A stretch of DNA of 64,000 bases from Schistocerca nitens (GCF_023898315.1 NC_064621.1:132430521-132494520), one strand, 5' to 3'; counted from the first letter of the stretch, positions 9,850 to 21,910 are shown. Notes: a model not told the origin generated them from the letters alone. A program made the numbers and translations.

Positions 9850-10868
9850 TTCTTGCCTCTGACTCAGCCCCGCTCGGTCACCTGATTGTAGTCCTACAGA
9901 CGATCATCTCACCGTCTCACTGACCCAACAAGCCATCTGACTAACGTAATCTGTGAAATGAGAACACATTCAGTTATGTAAATTGTAGTGAACATCGCGG
10001 TTATAGTAGGTAATGAATGAACTTATGATTAAGAAGTAATATTGCTTGAAGCTTTTGGAGCTGCCTCTGAATTTTTCAGTCGCGAAGGCTCATGGGTATC
10101 CTCTTTCTAACCCTACTGAGAACAAATTTCAACCAGCTCATTATTACATGGTATGAAACGAAACTGTGGTTGGCTCAAAAAAATTTATCAGGTGTGTTAA
10201 AAGAGTACGATGTGAAAACCACTTTAGAGTGACCTATGTGGTGGACCATAAACTACGCTACATGTGTGGTTTCCGGCTGTGTGTTTATTTATTTATTTTT
10301 GTTTATTGAACTTGATCTGATTAGGGCCATCAGGCCCTCTCTTGAAATAGACCAGGGTTTCACACATACAGTACATTCTTTATATCATAGTTACCTAAGA
10401 AATAACAATGTTAGGATGACAAGTAGCATTAAAATGATGTGAGTGCAAAAATGGTAGTCTGAGTAAATAACGCTGACAATGAACTAATTAAGCTGATACT
10501 GGCAGTACATGTACTACTGAAGCTGCTGCCACATATAGTGATAATAGTAATAATAATATAAGTAGAATGCAATAATAATCACAAAAGTAATAATGATGAT
10601 AGGGGTAGAAATAAAAAGAGTGTGAAGGCGTAGAAAACAGAGAGCTCTGGAGAAAGGAAAGTTAAGGAGACTGCATCGGCTAAGAATACCAGTCATAGAG
10701 GAAAATCGGGATGGAAAGAGCGCTGTGCAGTGGTAACGAGTGCATACAGGGACGGTGGTAATCCTTCGTTTATCTTTAGTAGGTGTGTCACTAACTGTCT
10801 TCTGAAGCAGGGGACGTTATTCGCTTCCCTAATTTATATAATATAATATAATGTTTTTCGATGTCATG
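9850..10868. other. unassigned sequence with AT-rich simple repeats
   Basis: It contains (TATT)n-like sequence at 10276-10300 followed by a GGGCCATCAGGCCC palindromic block that may be the end of another repeat. An (AAT)n-rich stretch lies at about 10540-10600. No gene is evident. Confidence 0.4.
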
Positions 10869-11517
10869 TACCGGGTGATCAAAAAGTCAGTATAAATTTG
10901 AAAACTGAATAAATCACGGAATAATGTAGATAGAGAGGTACAAACTGACAGACATGCTTGGAATGACATGGGGTTTTATTAGACCAAAAAAATACAAACG
11001 TTCAAGAAGTATCCGACAGATGGCGTTTGATCTGATCAGAATAGCAATAATTAGACAAAGCAAAGATGATGTTCTTTACAGGAAATGCTCAATATGTCCA
11101 CCATCATTCTTCAACAATAGCTGTAGTCGAGGAATAATGTTGTGAACAGCACTGTAAAGCATGTCCGGAGTTATGGTGAGGCATTGGCGTCGGATGTTGT
11201 CTTTCAGCATCCCTAGAGATGTCGATCGATCACGATACACTTGCGACTTCAGGTAATCCCAAAGCCAATAATCGCACGGACTGAGGTCTGGGGACCAGGG
11301 AGGCCAAACATGACGAAAGTGGCGGCTGAGTACACGATCATCACCAAACGACGCGCGCAAGAGATCTTTCACGTGTCTAGCAATATGGGGTGTTTTTTTT
11401 GTTCTAATAAAACCCCATGTCATTCGAAGCACGTGTGTCAATTCTTACCTCTCTGTCTACATTATTCCGTGGTTCATAATTTTTTCAAATATATACTGTC
11501 TTTTTGATCACCCGGTA
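10869..11517 (-). mobile_element. mariner-type deletion derivative with long inverted ends
   Basis: Both ends carry about 125 bp of imperfect inverted repeat starting ACCGGGTGATCAAAAAG (10870 onward, and its complement ending 11517). They continue through GACATGGGGTTTTATTAGA on both sides. The extreme ends read TA. Between them lies only the C-terminal third of a transposase. Confidence 0.88.
11076..11441 (-). pseudogene. mariner-type transposase C-terminal fragment
   Basis: The open 121-codon frame contains WSPDLSPCDYWLWDYLK (the third catalytic acidic residue in the PCDYWLW context), then TITPDMLYSAVHN, and ends GGHIEHFL. This is the same C-terminal layout as in the element at 8933. The first residues come from the duplicated terminal repeat, not from a normal N-terminus. 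The DNA-binding domain and the first two catalytic residues are absent. Confidence 0.8.
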
Positions 11518-12128
11518 TATTGACGCCCACGCCATGTGCAATTGGACAAGCCATGTGACTTCTGATATACACTTACTAGATGTGTCACATATACACGCAT
11601 ATAGGCATGTACATGTTTACACATATACAAACACTAGATGTGTCTAAACCCATAAGTGCAACTTAAAAAGTGCTGATGCTCGAAACTGGCCTGGTGGCTG
11701 GTGGAATTGATGTTTTATTTATATAAATCGTTCGTGATTCATTTGATGAATTGTACGACTGAAATATTATAATTCTACAGACGTTTTTGTTATTAGTAGT
11801 TTAGATTTCTTTTTATAGTCCCTAAAAGTAGACGTACCACTTTCACTCTTCTTATAAACGTTTTGGTGAAGTTGAATACATCAGAAAGAATACTCTGTCT
11901 CTTGATCTCCATAACTGTAATTTTTTTATAAATTATAAACGTAATGTAATACAGTAAATACGAGTCTGCACTTGTTGCTCCCGTTATGGACTTCTAAAAA
12001 ACTGAGCTGAAATAATTTCACTATTGTTGCTAATTACTAAAATGCTACCTACTGAGTCTGTCTAATAGATCAGCAATGCGTCCATGGACGGATTATAAAG
12101 AAATTGTTATTTCTAAATATCGAAATTC
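11518..12128. other. unassigned AT-rich sequence
   Basis: No ORF, repeat end or RNA structure stands out. Confidence 0.5.
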
Positions 12129-12139
12129 CTTAAAGTGTA

Positions 12140-12345
12140 GCCCGCATCTCGTGGTCGTGCGGTAGCGTTCTCGCTTCCCACGCCCGGGTTCCCGGGTTCG
12201 ATTCCCGGCGGGGTCAGGGATTTTCTCTGCCTCGTGATGGCTGGGTGTTGTGTGCTGTCCTTAGGTTAGTTAGGTTTAAGTAGTTCTAAGTTCTAGGGGA
12301 CTGATGACCATAGCTGTTAAGTCCCATAGTGCTCAGAGCCATTTT
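12140..12345 (+). mobile_element. SINE family C head on the family A tail, 11-bp TSD
   Basis: The head (TCGTGGTCGTGCGGTAGCG as A-box region, GGTTCGATTCC as B box) is unlike family A. From about 12258 the tail (GTCCTTAGGTTAGTTAGG to GAGCCATTT) is the family A tail. Target duplications CTTAAAGTGTA lie at 12129-12139 and 12346-12356. Confidence 0.93.
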
Positions 12346-12406
12346 CTTAAAGTGTAAGTCTTGTCATGCTGATATTTCAAGAGGTTTTATGTTGGAGCAT
12401 GTCTGT

Positions 12407-12850
12407 TTACTCGATTTCACCGTCCACGTCACCTTCGTCTGCCAAAGGATCAACATGTCCAGGTCCAGATTCCTGACCCGAACTTGTAGTTGCTTGTTGA
12501 TTGAAGAAAGCGTGGAGCATCCGAGGGATCCCTCCTTTTTGCCTCGCAGACAGGTCGCACGGCATTGTTGGAAAACATGAGTTGAGCACTAGACAATCGA
12601 AGAGTCCCCCGAGCATGATGTGAAGTTGTAATACCCGAGGTTTTGAAAGATAAAACGGGATGTGGACAGTCTTTCTGGAAACGAAGCCATAAACGTGAAG
12701 ATAACTGAGCTTTTCATTTTGCGTAATACTATTTCTAAATGTCACACATTTCTTTAGATCCTTTGTTTGGACAAAAACATTAAGAGCCATTTCACGGACG
12801 GTAAAAGGGTTGTTATCTCCTTGCCTTTTGAATGACGTTACACAAATCAC
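12407..12850 (-). CDS. hypothetical ORF, 147 codons
   Basis: This is one of the few long frames here not explained by a known element. It reads MICVTSFKRQ to DGDVDGEIE, with an acidic C-terminus and a mixed N-terminal part. I recognise no domain, signal peptide or transmembrane stretch. No splice sites or upstream exon could be assigned, and the frame upstream of 12850 is closed in the same phase. It may be a fragment of an unrecognised transposon, an exon or a chance ORF. Confidence 0.25.
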   Translation of the reverse strand: MICVTSFKRQGDNNPFTVREMALNVFVQTKDLKKCVTFRNSITQNEKLSYLHVYGFVSRKTVHIPFYLSKPRVLQLHIMLGGLFDCLVLNSCFPTMPCDLSARQKGGIPRMLHAFFNQQATTSSGQESGPGHVDPLADEGDVDGEIE

Positions 12851-13044
12851 CCGGAGTGAAAATTTGAGCGGTTCTTGATTTTGTCTCTGTAACTCCGAAA
12901 TCCCGATCGTTTAGCAGAAAGGAGTGTCCCAGTAACAAACTTATGGTCAACCATATGGATCTTATTTCTTTTCTTTACAAATTAGCGCCAGTTTCGGCTT
13001 CCGATTATGACCAGTTGCTGCGTCACTGTATGCTGTTACGTCAT

Positions 13045-13880
13045 TAGCGTCATAGGCATGGAGTTATACATCCTTTAGAAGGTAGGAACCTACGTCCTGG
13101 GAGCCTTTCGATGCCAACGTCTCATGACCTTGTGGATGACATCGGAAGTTCACTGAGGCTTTTTGCGGATGATGCTGTGGTATATCAAGAGGTTGTAACA
13201 ATGGGAAATTGGACTGAAGTGCAGGAGGATCTGCAGCGAATTGACGCATGGTGCAGGGAATGGCAATTGAATCTCAATGTAGACAAGTGTAGTGTGTTGC
13301 TAATACATAGAAAGAAAGATACCTTATCATTTAGCTACAATATAGCAGGTCAGCAACTGGAAGGAATTAATTCCATAAATTAACTGGGAGTACGCATTAG
13401 GAGTGATTTAAAATGGAATGATCATATAAAGTTGATCGTCGGTAAAGTAGATGCCAGACTGAGATTCATTGGAAGAATCCTAAGGAAATGCAATCCGAAA
13501 ACAAAGGAGAGCAGCGCGCTTCGTTACAGGAACATTTAGTAATCGCGAAAGCGTTACGGAGATGATAGATAAACTCCAGTGGAAGACTTTGCAGGAGACA
13601 CGCTCAGTAGCTCGGTACGGGCTTTTGTTGAAGTTTCGAGAACATACCTTCACCGAGGAGTCAAGCAGTGTATTGCTCCCTCCTACGTATATCTCGCGAA
13701 GAGACCGTGAGGATAAAATCAGAGAGATTAGAGCTCACACAGAGGCACACCGACAATCCTTCTTTCCACGAACAATACGAGACTGGAATAGAAGGGAGAA
13801 CCGATAGAGGTACTCAGAGTACCCTCCGCCACACACCGTCAGGTGGCTTGCGGAGTATGGATGTAGATGTAGATGTAGAT
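13045..13880 (+). pseudogene. Jockey/CR1-type LINE, 3' part, ending in (GATGTA)n
   Basis: The plus strand encodes SLRLFADDAVVYQEV, the FADD form of the reverse transcriptase catalytic box. It is followed by LQRIDAWCREWQLNLNVDKC and, after a stop, LGVRIRSDLKWNDHI. Further blocks continue in shifted frames to the tail. The element ends in a short GATGTA tandem at about 13857-13879, a simple-repeat 3' end of the kind some LINEs carry. Upstream endonuclease and palm sequences are absent, consistent with 5' truncation. Several stops and frameshifts make it non-functional. Confidence 0.75.
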
Positions 13881-13883
13881 CCC

Positions 13884-14720
13884 AAACGTACATAAAGCCA
13901 TTTGACATGCGAATATTCCTTTCTAAGCTTTTCGTGAACAGATTGAACAAAGCACATGTATGATTTATGTATTTAATCACTGCTTTATCCGCGTGAGCTT
14001 TAACCTTAATTGTAACATGGAGACCAAACTTCCCTTATGAAGATAATTTCTGCTTTAAAAACATCAGGATATTACAAATCTAAAGAAAGAAAACAATGCT
14101 AACTCTTACCAGCAATGTTCCAATTACTTTTTGATTTTAGAATGTAAATAAACACGCAAAACAACACAGAAAAACACGACAATGTGGCCTTGCCGCTTGA
14201 CTTATATCACCATTCCCGCGAACGCACTTCACTTTGGGGTGACAGGAAGAATGCGTTTGGCGCCCTGCAGCATCTCGGGTGGAGCTACGGTTATAACACT
14301 GTTCCACAGCAAATTTCCGAGCATTGTGCGTAAACTGACCGATATAACTCAGGAACTAAAGTTTTTTGTCTTAGACCTCGTTGATTATCAGAGGCTCCGT
14401 TTCCACGGATAGCCGGGCGATTACAAATAAATGTGTCTTAGGAAGCCAAGCACAGGTCGTTTACAAGAATGAGTATGAAAATTGATGCCTATTTATTCAT
14501 TAGTAATTTATTAGTACTTTAGCTCTACACTAATGACGACATAGTCTTTTTTTCAGTGTAACTGAAAGAGCAAATTTCGTGGAGTAACCAGTAAGGGCAA
14601 CCTTCCCCCTCCCCCCCTCCCACCCAACCCCATACTCCATCATCATCGCCATGTATTCTTCAAGGAATCGAACTCCGATGTATCAAAAAGTTTCAAACGC
14701 GATTGCTTTACAAATGACAT
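13884..14720. other. unassigned sequence
   Basis: It includes a pyrimidine-rich run near 14601-14625. No element or gene is recognised. Confidence 0.45.
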
Positions 14721-16963
14721 TGTTGTTGTTGTTGTTGTGGTCTTCAGTCCTGGTTTGATGCAGCTCTCCATGCGACTCTATCCTGTGCAAGCTTCTTCAT
14801 CTCCCAGTACCTACTGCAACCTACATCCTTCTGAATCTGCTTAGTGTATTCATCTCTTGGTCTCCCCCTACGATTTTTACCCTCCACGCTGCCCTCCAAT
14901 ACTAAATTGGTGATCCCTTGCTGCCTCAAAACATGTCCTACCAACCGATCCCTTCTTCTTGTCAAGTTGTGCCACAAACTCCTCTTCTCCCCAATCCTAT
15001 TCAGTACCTCCTCATTAGTTATGTGTTCTACCCATCTAATCTTCAGCATTATTCTGTAGCACCACATTTCGAAAGCTTCTATTCTCTTTGTCCAAACTAT
15101 TTAACGTCCATGTTTCACTTCCATACATGGCTACCCTCCATACAAATACTTTCAGAAATGACTTCCTGACACTTAAATCTATATTCGATGTTAACAAATT
15201 TCTCTTCTTCAGAAACGCTTTCCTTGCCATTGCCAGTCTACATTTTATATCCTCTCTACTTCTACCATCATCAGTTATTTTGCTCCCCAAATAGCAAAAC
15301 TCCTTTACTACTTTAAGTGTCTCATTTCCTAATCTAATACCCTCAACATCACCCGACTTAATTCGACTACATTCCATTATCCTCGTTTCGCTTTTGTTGA
15401 TGTTCATCTTATATCCTCCCTTCAAGACACCATCCATTCCGTTCAACTGCTCTTCCAAGTCCTTTGCTGTCTCTGACAGAATTACAATGTCATCGGCGAA
15501 CCTCAAGGTTTTTATTTCTTCTCCATGGATTTTAATACCTATTCCGAATTTTTCTTTTGTTTCCTTTATTGCTTGCTCAATATACAGATTGAATAACATC
15601 GGGGAGAGGCCACAACCCTGTCTTACTCCCTTCCCAATCACTGCTTCCCTTTCATGTCCCTCGACTCTTATAACTGACATCTGGTTTCTGTACAAATTGT
15701 AAATAGCCTTTCACTCCCTGTATTTTACCCCAGCCACCTTTAGAATTTGAAAGAGAGTATTCCAGTCAACATTGTCAAAAGCTTTCTCTAAATCTACAAA
15801 TGCTAGAAACGTAGGTTTGCCTTTCCTTAATCTTTCTTCTAAGATAAGTCGTAAGGTCAGTATTGCCTCACGTGTTCCAGTATTTCTACGGAATCCAAAC
15901 TGATCTTCCCCGAGGTCGGCTTCTACTAGTTTTTCCATTCGTCTGTAAAGAATTCGTGTTAGTATTTTGCAGCTGTGGCTTATTAAACTGATTGTTCGGT
16001 AATTCTCACATCTGTCAATACCTGCTTTCTTTGGGATTGGAATTATTATATTCTTCTTGAAGTCTGAGGGTATTTCGCCTGTCTCATACATCTTGCTCAC
16101 CAGATGGTAGAGTTTTGTCAGGACTGGCTCTCCCAAGGTTGTCAGTAGTTCTAATGGAATGTTGTCTACTCCGGGGGCCTTGTTTCGACTCAGGTCTTTC
16201 AGGGCTCTGTCAAACTCTTCACGCAATATCATATCTCCCATTTCGTCTTCAGCTATATCCTCTTCCATTACCGTAATACTGTCCTCAAGTACATCGCCCT
16301 TGTATGGGTCCTCTACATTCTCCTTCCACCTTTCTGCTTTCCCTTATTTGCTTAGAACTGGGTTTGCATTAAAGCTCCTGATATTCATGCAAGTGGTTCT
16401 CCTTTCCCCAAAGGTCTCTTTAATTTTCCTGTAGGCAGTATCCATCTTACCCCTAAGCCTCTACATCCTTACATTTGTCCTCTAGCCATCCCTGCTTAGC
16501 CATTTTGCACTTCCCGTCGATAGAACGCCAGTTTTCTTTCTTCTGATAACGACATCCTCTTGAGTAGTCCCCGCCCGGAGATCCGAATGGGTGACTATTT
16601 TACCTCCGGAATATTTTACCCAAGAGGACGCCATCATCATTTAATCATACAGTAAAGCTGCATGCCCTCGGGAAAAATTACGGCCGTAGTTTCCCCTTGC
16701 TTTCAGCCGTTCGCAGTACCAGCACAGCAAGGTCGTTTTGGTTATTGTTACAAGGCCAGTTCAGTCAATCATCTAGACTGTTGCCCTTGCAACTACTGAA
16801 ATGGCTGCTGCCCCTCTTCAGGAACCACACGTTTGTCTGGCCTCTCAACAGATACCCCTCCGGTGTGGTTCTACCTACGGTACGGCTATCTGTATCGCTG
16901 AGGCACGCAAGCCTCCCCACAAACGGCAAGGTCCATGGTTCATGGGGGGGGGGGGGGGGGGGG
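14721..16963 (-). mobile_element. RTE-clade LINE with internal endonuclease deletion
   Basis: The 3' end (plus-strand left) is a (GTT)n tract joined to the conserved tail TGGTCTTCAGTCC. The 5' end (right) is a 20-bp G run at 16944-16963. The reverse transcriptase part is nearly complete. At 16522/16523 the sequence jumps from the inter-domain region straight into the 5' region, so most of the endonuclease is missing. Confidence 0.9.
14744..16268 (-). pseudogene. RTE reverse transcriptase, three frame blocks
   Basis: Blocks 16268-15711, 15695-15036 and 15067-14744 give a nearly continuous reverse transcriptase plus C-terminal region. Visible motifs are NKAPGVDNIPLELL, ENYRTISLI, FGFRRNTGTREA, FVDLEKAFDNVDW, GVRQGCGLSPMLFN and the catalytic LRFADDIVIL. 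The C-terminus has TRRRDRLVGHVLRQQG. It would have copied the element's RNA at the nicked target. A stop between the first two blocks and a frameshift before the third inactivate it, as does the nonsense codon at 16344-16346 upstream. Confidence 0.88.
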
Positions 16964-16984
16964 ACAAATGACATAATGTGTGTT

Positions 16985-18048
16985 AAATGGGAGATACGAT
17001 ACTGCGTGAAGAGTTTGACAGAGCACTGAAAGACCTGAGCCGAAAGGAGGCCCCGGGAGTAGACGAAATACCCTCAAACTTCAAGAAGAACATAATAATT
17101 CCAATCCCAAAGAAAGCAGGTGTTTACAGATGTGAAAATTACCGAACTATCAGTTTAATAAGCCACGGCTGCAAAATACTAACACGAATTCTTTACAGAC
17201 GAATGGAAAAACTGGTAGAAGCCGACCTCGGGGAAGATCAGTTTGGATTCCGTAGAAATATTGGAACACGTGAGGCAAGACTGACCTTACGACAGCAAAG
17301 GACTTGGAAGAGCAGTTGAACGGAATGGACAGTGTCTTGAAAGGAGGATATAAGATGAACATCAACAAAAGCAAAACGAGGATAATGGAATGTAGTCAAA
17401 TTAAATCGGGTGATGCTGAGGGAATTAGATTAGGAAATGAGACACTTAATGTAGTAAAGGAGTTTTGCTATCTGGGGACCAAAATAACTCATGATGGTCG
17501 AAGTAGAGAAGATATAAAATGTAGACTGGCAATGGCAAGGGAAGCGTTTCTGAAGAAGAAAAATTTGTTAACATCGAGTATAGATGTGTCAGGAAGTCGT
17601 TTCTGAAAGTATTTGTATGGAGTGTAGCCATGTATGGAAGTGAAACATGGACGATAAATAGTTTGGACAAGAAGAGAATAGAAGCTTTCGAAATGTGGTG
17701 TTACAGAAGAATGCTGAAGATTAGATGGGTTGGTCACATAACTAATGAGGAGGTATTGAATAGAATTGGGGAGAAGAGGAGCTTGTGGCACAACTTGACT
17801 AGAAGAAGGGACCGGTTGGTAGGACATGTTTTGAGGCAGCAAGGTTTCACAAATTTAGCATTGGAGGCGTGCGTGGAGGGTAAAAATCGTAGAGGGAGAC
17901 CAAGAGATGAATACACTAAGCAGATTCAAAAGGATGTAGGTTGCAGTAAGTACTGGGAGATGATGAAACTTGCACAGGATATGGCTGCATGGAGAGCTGC
18001 ATCAAACCAGTCTCAGGACTGAAGACCACAACAGCAACAACAATAGTT
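16985..18048 (+). mobile_element. RTE-clade LINE, 5'-truncated with internal deletions
   Basis: It begins at GGGAGATACGATACTGCG within the linker before the reverse transcriptase and ends CTGAAGACCACAACAGCAAC. Two deletions are visible: one near 17068, removing the segment after APGVD, and one near 17292, removing the whole catalytic palm including FADD. It sits head to head with the copy at 14721-16963. Confidence 0.9.
16987..18022 (+). pseudogene. RTE reverse transcriptase remnant lacking the catalytic box
   Basis: Frames 16987-17319, 17304-17606 and 17630-18022 carry EEFDRALKDLSRKEAPGVD, FGFRRNIGTREA, then MDSVLKGGYKMNINKSK and the C-terminal TRRRDRLVGHVLRQQGF. The FVDLEKAFDN and FADD motifs are gone with the deletion at about 17292, so it cannot encode an active polymerase. 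Confidence 0.85.
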
Positions 18049-18943
18049 TCTGATTATTCACGCATAAAGTAACGAAATAGTGAAAAATAAAGGTGATAGT
18101 TGCTCTTATTCTTAAATATTGGATGTAGAGTCTGGATACATTGCACGCCATGAGTTACAGTGTCTCAAGGCAGATGCAGAGTTTCTAACTTAAATACTTG
18201 ACTTACTGTTATTGTATTAAATATGTAACATAAAATTATACTTCTCATTGAAAAGACACAGACAGCATTTTAAATATTTAAATTTGTTTCATAATTATGT
18301 TAAATACTGAAAATCAAGTATTTGCTACCCACAATCAAAAGGGTCAGGTGGTCGTTTTAGTCATTTTGTAATACAGCTTGCGTTGTGCATGTATGTACTC
18401 CTCTGAATGATAAAAATTACGTCACGTTTGAAGGCGAAATAATATCGCTCACACTCCTAACTGTAAGGTTCTATGAGGTGTGTGTGTTTGTGTGTGTTTG
18501 TACTGGTCAGTTATTAAGACCTAAAGTCGTCTCATGTAGATAATACTAACATTCCTTGCTGCTTGCAGTTCATTAATGGATGTCTGCTTTCAAAATCACA
18601 AAATATTTGGAGAGTATGATCTGTGAGTGTAGCACTGATAGATATGCATTTCTGTTTTGATCGAGTCGTTTATGAGTCCGGTAGACATGATGAACCATAT
18701 ACTTCGATGTACTCTTGGACGTTGTTTTTGTTCTCATTTCTTCTAGGATCATTCTGGTGCTTTCTCTGACATCCTGTGCCCGCTTCCTCCTTGATTTCCT
18801 CTAGGTCTTTGCGCTTATGTTCTTCCGAGTGAGTCTTCAACTCTCACGACATGTTCGAACTACATGAATTTAATTTGCAATATACTGGACACTTACGAGA
18901 TTATTGGGTTTAATGTTTCAGGGACATTTTTGTTTTTCAGTTG
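18049..18943. other. unassigned sequence
   Basis: There is a short GT-rich run at about 18480-18500, otherwise nothing recognisable. Confidence 0.45.
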
Positions 18944-19240
18944 CAAGAACCACACACTCGTACTAAGCCTCCAGAAATGTCTCCGTTTGGACAGTTATTA
19001 CGTAGATGGTGGTATAAGGCGCGTTACCCACCTGAGTTTGGCGATGATTAAGCCACTCTGACGTTGTGACCCGCCGCCTAGGACTTCTTCCTACTTGTTA
19101 TGCGGAGATGCTCTCGTCGTTGATTGTCCTTTCAGAGCCGCCGCGACGTCGCCGGCTTCTGAAAGTGCCATACTAGTGTTAATGTTTTACGTAATGAAGC
19201 GGGAAAAAGTTTTTTTTGTTCTAATACTTTTTACAAAATA
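18944..19240 (+). repeat. unclassified interspersed repeat, copy 1
   Basis: It shares ordered blocks with 28858-29765: TGCAAGAACCA, GTGGTATAAGG, GCGAT(G/A)ATTAAGCCA, TGTTATGCGGAG and TTACGTAATGAAGCGGGAA. The order and spacing are kept, apart from an LTR inserted in copy 2. I see no coding capacity and cannot classify it. A pyrimidine-rich run ending CAG immediately precedes it. Confidence 0.7.
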
Positions 19241-20560
19241 CCAATTTTGGAAAAATTAGAAACGCGACGCGATATCTCAGTTGTTAGAAGCAGCCTTTAC
19301 ACCATAGGTCATCTTACTTTACGCCAATTTTAAATATTCTTTTCCTCTTCAAATATAATTTTTTAAACCTACTGGCTTATGAAATCTTGTTACATTTGCA
19401 CCTACTGAAACACTTTTCCTACCTTCCAATTGTTAACTATCAAAATTCTTTCAAAGTATCACAATATATTTCACCAAAACATATTATAGGAAACACTTTA
19501 AATATAGTCAGAGAGACAAACAAACATTATCTTTTGAAACATTTTGAAACGTGTAAAATTTGATTAGCAAACATCATAATAGTGCAACTTGATTAAATTT
19601 AACAGCAATCTAGAAAAATTATTAAAGATATCTAGCTCATGTTTTCAGGCAGGTAGTTGGCTATCTCTCAGGAGTCCATTGTAGCATAATTTTCCAGAAT
19701 TTTCCTAAATAAGCAAGCTATACAAAACACGCAACACTTTTCATTAAAAAAACCATGGGAATTTATTTCCTTTTTACACTGGCCTGTTTCACTGATCACG
19801 TGCAGGTTATGAAGCACTTATGACTCAATGTTGTTCTTTGATAAACCATTGCACTGACACACTTATTTGCCGAAAAACGCTATTATTCACCCACCAAATT
19901 GTTGGTCCTACGCAACATATTTGTATTGCTTGATGAATGTAACCATAACTCACGCACATGCCCACAGCGTTTCTGGTTGATGACTGGTCAGGTTTCGTTA
20001 TCAGTGCACTTCATACAGGTAGGTGTATTCAGAATTCCCCGTGTTCCCATCATCAAGACATGAAGTATGGACACATGCAAGAAAGACACGTCTTTTAGAT
20101 CCAACATAATAATAAATTGCATTTACCAAACATTGGACTGTTTCTTATAACTAACTCCATTGGTTCTGCTTAAGCAGCCAAAATTCAAAACCTTTAATGA
20201 ACAACTACCTTCATGAATTAGTGAATGCTTTTCAAATAATTATTATATAATAAACAATTCTAAAGTTACGTGACAGTCTGGTAATGCCATTCATTCCTGA
20301 AAAATTATCCTGTTAACTCTAGGTATTAAATTAGTTAGGTTTACATTGTTCGTTTATATTTCATAAAGGGTCACTACGTTTACCAATGTCGTTGTGACAT
20401 GTATCTGCTTATTACAAGCTGACCACATGACATAATCTCCTGGCTCAGCTATTTCAGACGCCAGTAGTGCTCTGCACATGCCATTAGCCAGTTGATTTAA
20501 TGGCCTTCTTCGTCACAGTACGTCAGCAGACCACATCCCCTCTAGTTTCATTCAACTCCT
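19241..20560. other. unassigned AT-rich sequence
   Basis: No long ORF, repeat end or RNA gene was found in this 1.3-kb stretch. Confidence 0.5.
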
Positions 20561-20619
20561 GCCTTTTTTTCACAAACACAAGATATTTAACTAGTTTTAG
20601 ACTAGCTGAATGCAATTTC

Positions 20620-21910
20620 AGGAGAGGAAACATCCAGTAAAAGCTGGATAGGGGTAAATTGGAGATGTCGAGAAACTGATAATTGGTGGGAAACAAAACA
20701 GAAACTACAAAGAGCTGAGGGAACATAAAAGCCGGCCGAAGTGGCCGTGCGGTTAAAGGCGCTGCAGTCTGGAACCGCAAGACCGCTACGGTCGCAGGTT
20801 CGAATCCTGCCTTGGGCATGGATGTTTGTGATGTCTTTAGGTTAGTTAGGTTTAACTAGTTCTAAGTTCTAGGGGACTAATGACCTCAGCAGTTGAGTCC
20901 CATAGAGCTCAGAGCCATTTGAACCATTTGGAACATAACAGAAATCAGGATGGGAGAGACGATGAGAGGCATGACAATCGATTCAACAGACGTGATTGAG
21001 GAGGTCGGAAGTGAGGACGTAATAACAATGACAGTAACAGACGATATCACGAACAAAATGAAAGACATTATTACAGGACAGAAAGAAACGATAAAAGGTT
21101 AGTCTAAAAAAGGGAAAACTAGAAAGGAGTTTGTGCGTGGTCCGAACACAAGCTCAGATAAGTGACGAACCATTGACTATGAAGAGGTTGGTAAGGTAAT
21201 ATCGCAGGGATATTATATAACTTCTTTCTGAAGAAGATGAAATAGACAGAGAGGGATTCCAACCGGTTGTAGATGTGGAAATTAAATGAATTAAATCAAT
21301 TGCTGTTATTCATACAGGTAGCGAGTTATTGATGTAGCAGAGGGGCTGTATGACCAAATAAGAGGTAGACTGGTTTACCAGTGTTGCCACTACTAGGAGT
21401 TACAGTTATGCATGCAGTAGGATGAAAAAGTCAGAAAACAAAGAATCAAGTTTCATTAGAGGCAAACGTTCGAGGAACGTATTGGAGGTTGATACAGGTG
21501 GGAAAAGAGAACTAGAAAATGTGTTGTTAAGAATAAAGAAGGATTTTCTGATAAACCAGCATTCATGTAGGGAAAACCTTGTGAATTTAAAGTCAAGCCA
21601 CCTCAGTCTTTTGAGACCACATGTAATACCAGGCCATAGATAGAGAAATGCAGAGGATGTTGTCTTCACCGATAAAAGAGGGATCAGTCAGTCAGTACTG
21701 AAGCGTACTAGTTTACATTATCAAAAAAGATGTTTCAGTACGAATTACATTGGACGAGAGGGTACTAAATAAGGTTACAGAATCCTAGAACGATAGACCA
21801 GAAACTTTAGAGGAATTATTGTCTTGTCTGGACCTGGCTACTGGTTACTGACTGATAAATTTCTGAAGGACCATATGAAGGTAGCAGGTTGCTACGTTCT
21901 ATGAATGTAG
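20620..21910 (+). pseudogene. Gypsy-like retrotransposon, gag C-terminus, protease and RT start, broken
   Basis: After a nested SINE the plus strand encodes an Arg/Asn-rich tract (20930-21115) like the basic tail of Gypsy Gag. At 21300-21330 is an HTGSEL motif where an aspartic protease would have DTGS (the catalytic Asp is replaced by His). At 21720-21850 lie RITLDERVLNKVTES and LDLATGYW, equivalent to the RT motifs ICLDYRELNK and LDLTTGYW. Numerous stops and frameshifts make it dead. The palm YxDD box is not present. Confidence 0.6.
20731..20929 (+). mobile_element. SINE family A, full length, nested in Gypsy-like relic
   Basis: The head GCCGGCCGAAGTGGCCGTGC, B box (GGTTCGAATCC, 20797-20807) and tail are all present. 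It is very close to the copy at 1418. Duplication GGAACATAA lies at 20720-20728 and 20930-20938. It interrupts the gag-like tract, so it is younger. Confidence 0.93.

Noticed and set aside
15088-15702. Plus-strand ORFs opposite the RTE at 14.7-16.3 kb
   Set aside because: They are antisense shadows of the minus-strand reverse transcriptase. The same shadows occur at 31219-31833.
18920-18943. Splice acceptor before repeat copy 1
   Set aside because: A pyrimidine-rich run ending CAG is present, but there is no open frame or partner donor to support an exon.
20523-20819. Minus-strand ORF containing PKAGFEPATVAVLRFQ
   Set aside because: This peptide is the antisense translation of the SINE family A tRNA-like head and recurs at other SINEs (34618, 5335). 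It is not a gene.
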